The position numbers and the translations under genes were made by a program. This document shows, in pieces, positions 60,058-64,000 of a stretch of DNA of 64,000 nt. Source of the stretch: Orychophragmus violaceus (Eukaryota > Streptophyta > Magnoliopsida > Brassicales > Brassicaceae); the NCBI GenBank assembly GCA_030180135.1, contig CM058237.1, positions 38,833,126 to 38,897,125 of the forward strand. Direction: 5' to 3'. The stretch's first letter is position 1. Every line of letters begins with the position of its first letter. Under the pieces are notes generated by a model. The model was not told the DNA's origin and ran no database searches. It was given only the letters and a program-made list of their open reading frames with translations.

Positions 60058-62646
60058 TCAGGCTCCGGAAGATCCTGACAGAGACTTTTTCTGTCTCTGT
60101 TCAAGTCTCCTCATCCATGGCGGAGAATAGGCTGTTGCAGAATGCTTCAGTCCAAGAAAAGATGGAGTAAAATGCGCTCCAGGATCTATTATCACAGTCT
60201 CATTCAGCTGCTCATCATCTGCTTCCAAGATCTTGAAAGTCTGTCCATCTATCAGTGGCTTCCGCAGCTTCTCCATCTCATATCGCAGTGTCTCATCTCC
60301 CAGGTGGAGGTCTATTAGACTCTGTCTAACATCAATCACAGCTCCTGCTGTAGCCAAGAATGGTCTCCCAAGCAATAAAGCTTCATCCGGATCGCAGGCA
60401 TATTTCAGCACAAGGAAGTCCGTTGGAACTAAGTAGTTTCCAACTCTTACCGGAATATCCATAAGGAGTCCTTCAGGAACTCGTATGGACTGATCAGCTA
60501 GGATAAGACGTGTCCTAGTAGGAGCAAAATCCAACATACCCAGCTTCTCTGCCACAGAGTAAGGCATTATGCTCCCAGCAGCTCCTAAATCACACAGAGA
60601 ACGCCTAAAACTATCTTCAAAGATAGAACAATCAAGTACAAAGACTCCAGGATCAGGCAGTTTCTTTGGGACCTTAGTTAACAGAACATCACTAATATGC
60701 TGAGGAACTACTATCACCCATTCTCTCAGCTCTTCATCTAATGGCAACATCTTGTTCAAATATTTCTGAACACATGGATGATAAGGTGGATCATCAGATG
60801 ATGGAATTTCTTCCAAGTCTTCACCACTCTTTTCTAGCCTTTTCAGCTCTTCAATCTCTTGTTTAATCACTTCAGACACCTTGGGACTGTGCCAAATAGC
60901 TCGTGCATAAACATCTTCTGGAGTGATTTCAGATGTATCAGGGAATAGGCGGGCTAGTTCTGCATCAATCTCATTTTCATCCCACGGATTCTCTGCTTGT
61001 TCACGACCTGCATCGATCGATGCCAGATGTGTATCGATCGTTGCATCGCGATCATCACAACTTCCACCCGAGAGTTTTTCACAGAAATCCGAAAATTCTG
61101 CCTCAGTCACCAACTCAGCTGTACTTAGCTCAAATTTCTCCCCTAGATAAGATCCATCATTAATCAGTACAGAACAGGCCTTAATATGAGTGTCTGCAAC
61201 TCCTTTTCCTTTCAGTGAGCTGGACATCTGATTCACCTGAGTGTCCAACTGCTTCATGTGAGTGCTCAATGTCTCAAACTTCCCATTGAGGTCCTGATAG
61301 ACAGCGTCCAGCTTCTTGTTGTTGTCTACAGAAAGCTTGGTTTGACTTTCCATCAGTTGTTCCATCATAGCTTCCATTTTGCTCTCATGGGCTGTAGGTG
61401 CAGGAGGAGTCTGATAAGATGTAGATCCATAGGTTCTCTGATTACCCTGTCCATAGGTCTTCTGAAAACCACCATTCTGTCCTCCATTTGAGAATCTGTT
61501 CCCCTGTTGATTGTTAAATCTATTACCTTGGAAACCGGAACCTCCTATGAAATTCACTTCTTCTTCCTGAGTGTCCACCTCAGTTTGAATCACCTCCACA
61601 TCTTGGGCAAAGTGGACAGCTTTCTTATTTGTCAGGAGATTGTAAACTGTGTCCAATCTGGATCTAATATTAGCTATATCAGAATTCTCTACAGTTCCAC
61701 CAGATCTCTTCCTCCTTTCATCCATTGTTTTGCAACTATTGCTGCCAATCAGGTTCTCTATCAACCGTTTAGCTTGTGTAGGAGTTCTGGTGCTGAAATT
61801 TGCATCACTGGAATTATCTAGCGCAGTCTGATAAGGGAGATCTATTCCTCTGAAGAAAATACCTATCAGCTGTACTTCTGTGAATCCATGGTGTGGACAA
61901 TCACGCTGATATTTCTTAAATCTCATCCATGCGGTTGTCAAAGGCTCCACAGCTCCTTGGGAAAAAGTGAGTATGTCCTGTCTGGACTGATCTGAGCGCG
62001 CAGCATCGTAGAAGTGGCGCAGGAACTCACTCTTTAAGGCTGTCCAAGTAGTATACTGACCAGGTGCCAGTTGTCTCAGCCATGCACTAGCGTCTCCAGC
62101 AAGACTGTGCGGAAATAGCTTAAGGAACAGATAGTCCGGGCATACTCCTTCATACTTCATGCCAGTGACTATGTCCTCAAACTTGTCAATGTGATCCATA
62201 GGCTGCTCTGATTGAAGACCATGAAAAGCAATCTGCCTCATCAGTTGGTAGTAGATAGTTTTTACCTCAAAATCATTCCTTTCGAAAGCAGGAAGCACTA
62301 GAGCTGCTCGGTTTGCATGAAACTCATCAGGTCTATTGTAATCAGCTAGTGTCCTCTCATGAACTACCATCTCTCTACCTTGAGCTTGATCTTGCGGTTG
62401 TTGCTCAGGTTCAGGGGGGTCAGGGATTACATTTCCCTCAGCATCAACCCGATGCCCAGCAGCATTGTACGGGTTGTTATCTTGGTCCCTCAGGGTACCT
62501 TCAGCATCTGGTATCAAGATCAGACGTTCTCGAACCATTCTCTCTCTCTTTTCTCTTCTAATAGTCCTCTCTAGACGTCCAAGTTCCTCTAGGTTGAGAT
62601 TAACTAAGCTCGAGTTCGGATTACTTCGAGTGTTCTGCGTTGGCAT
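60058..62646 (-). CDS. E4 Gag-protease polyprotein, intact
   Basis: 862 codons from ATG 62646. The frame is open eight codons further upstream, but only to a TTG. A charged N-terminus is followed by a retrotransposon Gag domain at about residues 140-275 (DHIDKFEDIVTGMKYEGV, GDASAWLRQLAPG, RFKKYQRDCP). Next come an Asn/Gly-rich stretch (about 365-405), a predicted coiled coil (about 420-480), and a retropepsin-type domain with CDLGAAGSIMP at about 685-695 and ALLLGRPFLATAGAVID at about 756-772. No CCHC knuckle is seen. It would form the particle and process itself. The ORF has no frame damage, although the element lacks pol, so Gag function may be under selection or insertion is very recent. 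A palindrome pair lies inside the ORF at 61010-61044. Confidence 0.9.
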   Translation of the reverse strand: MPTQNTRSNPNSSLVNLNLEELGRLERTIRREKRERMVRERLILIPDAEGTLRDQDNNPYNAAGHRVDAEGNVIPDPPEPEQQPQDQAQGREMVVHERTLADYNRPDEFHANRAALVLPAFERNDFEVKTIYYQLMRQIAFHGLQSEQPMDHIDKFEDIVTGMKYEGVCPDYLFLKLFPHSLAGDASAWLRQLAPGQYTTWTALKSEFLRHFYDAARSDQSRQDILTFSQGAVEPLTTAWMRFKKYQRDCPHHGFTEVQLIGIFFRGIDLPYQTALDNSSDANFSTRTPTQAKRLIENLIGSNSCKTMDERRKRSGGTVENSDIANIRSRLDTVYNLLTNKKAVHFAQDVEVIQTEVDTQEEEVNFIGGSGFQGNRFNNQQGNRFSNGGQNGGFQKTYGQGNQRTYGSTSYQTPPAPTAHESKMEAMMEQLMESQTKLSVDNNKKLDAVYQDLNGKFETLSTHMKQLDTQVNQMSSSLKGKGVADTHIKACSVLINDGSYLGEKFELSTAELVTEAEFSDFCEKLSGGSCDDRDATIDTHLASIDAGREQAENPWDENEIDAELARLFPDTSEITPEDVYARAIWHSPKVSEVIKQEIEELKRLEKSGEDLEEIPSSDDPPYHPCVQKYLNKMLPLDEELREWVIVVPQHISDVLLTKVPKKLPDPGVFVLDCSIFEDSFRRSLCDLGAAGSIMPYSVAEKLGMLDFAPTRTRLILADQSIRVPEGLLMDIPVRVGNYLVPTDFLVLKYACDPDEALLLGRPFLATAGAVIDVRQSLIDLHLGDETLRYEMEKLRKPLIDGQTFKILEADDEQLNETVIIDPGAHFTPSFLGLKHSATAYSPPWMRRLEQRQKKSLSGSSGA
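61010..61044. repeat. Palindrome pair inside E4 gag-protease
   Basis: GCATCGATCGATGC (perfect palindrome, 61010-61023) and GTATCGATCGTTGC (61031-61044), spacing 21 bp. It is kept in frame and encodes a DDRDATIDTHLASIDAGRE segment that is not part of a recognised domain. Confidence 0.9.
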
Positions 62647-62666
62647 AAACTGTCTGTAATCGTCCA

Positions 62667-62751
62667 GCAACGATCGATGCTATCAGTGCAACGATCGATT
62701 CAATCTCAAATCGCTCAGCAACGATCGATGCAAGGGTGCAACGATCGACGC
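62667..62751. repeat. Two palindrome pairs in the E4 leader
   Basis: Half-sites start at 62667/62688 (spacing 21) and 62718/62738 (spacing 20). Typical half-site is GCAACGATCGATGC. Confidence 0.9.
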
Positions 62752-62893
62752 AAGGCGAAATTCGTACCTGCGACAGAGAGAAACAGAGAAAAAGTCAGCA
62801 AAATAAATAAATAAACGAAAAACGAAAAACAAAAACGAAAAACGAAAAATTTCTAGTAAAACCCTAAGTTCGGTCCTATCGAAGACTCTAAGA

Positions 62894-62912
62894 GTCCCCG
62901 GCAACGGCGCCA
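62894..62912 (-). promoter_or_regulatory. E4 primer-binding site (tRNA-Asp)
   Basis: TGGCGCCGTTGCCGGGGAC on the element strand, six bases from the LTR. It is complementary to the 3' end of plant tRNA-Asp, the primer commonly used by Athila/Tat-type Gypsy elements. Confidence 0.9.
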
Positions 62913-62918
62913 AAAACT

Positions 62919-64000
62919 TGATAGGTCAAGAATTAATCCCTATACTAAACTGCAAGTGTACAGCAATGTCAAAGTAGTATATAGGGTTATCGAATCCACA
63001 GGGACACTTGGTCTCAAGAGAATCAAACCGTAGGGAATGAATACTAGAAATAAGCAATGTGATTGTATTGAAAATAGTGCAAGAAAGTAAATCAGTAGCA
63101 GAGATTATTGGTTGTGAAAGCAAGTAATTAAAAGCGTCAAACCTAGGGTATTCTCAGGAAATCAGACTAGCAGACAGTTCATTCAGCAAGGATCTAATTA
63201 AGCACAGTTCTAGAACTCAAAACACAGATATAGAATTAACCAAATTCCTTTGCGATAATTCTCTAAGTCTAAGTGCAGCAAACCAAACTTCCGTTTGCGA
63301 GAACTAACAGATTAAACTAGCATTAATCCCAAGTTTGATATGTTCACAATTATCCTAAACCAAACTTTCGTTTGCGCAAAGTTTAATTGCCCAATTTAAT
63401 TAGTTCAGATTCCTAAACCCCACTTCCGTGACGTATTTAGCAACCTAAGATCTAGATTCTAATTGATCAGGTTAGAACTAGCTTTAAGCACAATTAAATT
63501 GAAGAACAGATATAGTTTGAATCCTTAACTGAAATTGAACAAGTCTAGCAAGTCATGAAATCCTATGTGAGAAACCCTAAGTCTAACTAGGAATCTACTC
63601 AGACATAGATAATGAAAACATGATCATATGATAAGTAAATTGCATAAAAGAATAAGAGTAAAAGGGGTTCGAAATCTTCTCCAAATACAGATGATGAATC
63701 AGGTTCAGATCAGCCCCCAAAAGCTCTAAAAATCCTCTGCTCTTAATTATAAAGTATATGGTATAAAATATAAAGCGTATCTAATAAAAACACTAAAAAC
63801 TCCAATATATAGGCATAATCTCGGCCAAGGGCTTCTTTGTAAATATCAGGAACTTCTGGATCAAAGTGCAAATTCTTCACTCTTCTAAACCGCCGAGTTT
63901 TTGGCCCATCTCGCTGGTGCAACGATCGTTGCTAGAGTGCAACGATCGACACCTTTCTCTGTTTCGGACAGTGAACTCTATCTCTCGGCCAATCTCTCCA
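62919..64000 (-). repeat. E4 5' LTR (right copy, truncated by the window)
   Basis: First 1,082 bp of the right LTR. It differs from the left copy by a two-base indel with nearby changes at 63320-63330 and a T/A change near 63767, with few or no others seen. Palindrome pair at 63919-63952. Confidence 0.92.

Larger units (their letters stand above)
62647..62918 (-). other. E4 leader
   Basis: 272 bp between the 5' LTR and gag. Contains an A-rich stretch of AAAACGAAAAACG words (62810-62850), two palindrome pairs and the primer-binding site. No intron-like signals as clear as those in the Copia elements. Confidence 0.75.
57465..64000 (-). mobile_element. E4: Athila-like Ty3/Gypsy element with gag-protease only (right end outside the window)
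   Basis: Left (3') LTR 57465-58686 and right (5') LTR from 62919, running off the window. By comparison it should end about 138 bp further. Ends are TGATAGG...TATATCA. Read on the minus strand: LTR, tRNA-Asp primer site, 0.27-kb leader, intact gag-protease ORF, a TGGGAGGCAACCC-type segment, 1.3-kb 3' region with several polypurine tracts, LTR. No reverse transcriptase, RNase H or integrase is present. In related elements these lie between protease and the GGGAGGCAACCC segment. The compared 1.08 kb of LTR has a two-base indel and a few substitutions, so insertion is recent. The likely left target copy is TAACA (57460-57464). Confidence 0.92.

Overview
This window is plant nuclear DNA, most likely from Brassicaceae pericentromeric or knob-type heterochromatin. 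The evidence is Ty1/Copia elements primed by initiator-Met tRNA, an Athila-like Ty3/Gypsy element primed by tRNA-Asp, a CACTA transposon end, a plant L1-type LINE fragment, and no intact host gene. I see no rRNA or tRNA genes, no CRISPR, and no prokaryotic operons. The species cannot be named from the sequence alone.

Layout. (1) 1-1551, 16508-45214 and 52526-52562 are one tandem satellite array with a monomer of about 562 bp. At least 54 monomers are visible. The array is interrupted by retrotransposons that left perfect 5-bp target duplications. (2) Copia element E1 (1552-16507, + strand, target duplication TATGG) sits in the array and itself contains Copia element E2 (7605-15323, + strand, target duplication CATAT). 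(3) Copia element E3 (45215-52525, - strand, target duplication ATAAC) sits 37 bp from the right edge of the array. (4) 52563-54889 is low-copy-looking AT-rich sequence with a telomere-motif hairpin and two possible exons of an unrecognised gene. (5) 54890-55714 is the right end of a CACTA DNA transposon, 55718-56387 a decayed LINE reverse transcriptase, and 56388-57464 a probable solo LTR. (6) 57465-64000 is Gypsy element E4 (- strand), whose 5' LTR runs off the window by roughly 140 bp.

How the parts work together. None of the four LTR elements is autonomous as seen. E1 has an intact gag but a ruined pol. E2 keeps gag, protease and integrase in one frame but has a deletion and a frameshift in reverse transcriptase. 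E3 has a stop at codon 4, a second nonsense codon and two frameshifts. E4 has an intact 862-codon gag-protease ORF and no pol. Yet the LTR pairs of E1 and E2 differ at only 2 positions each and those of E4 at a handful. E3 is older, with 12 substitutions plus a 15-bp duplication. This fits recent mobilisation in trans by relatives elsewhere.

Two signals deserve most attention. First, E1, E2 and E3 all carry a splice donor in the LTR and an acceptor two bases before the gag ATG, so splicing would remove the primer-binding site and create a dedicated gag mRNA. Second, the unrelated elements E3 and E4 both carry 14-bp palindromes with a CGATCG-type core, always in pairs spaced 20-23 bp apart (15 pairs in all). 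The satellite monomer also seems to contain, on its minus strand, remnants of an RPA1/DUF223-like OB-fold protein.
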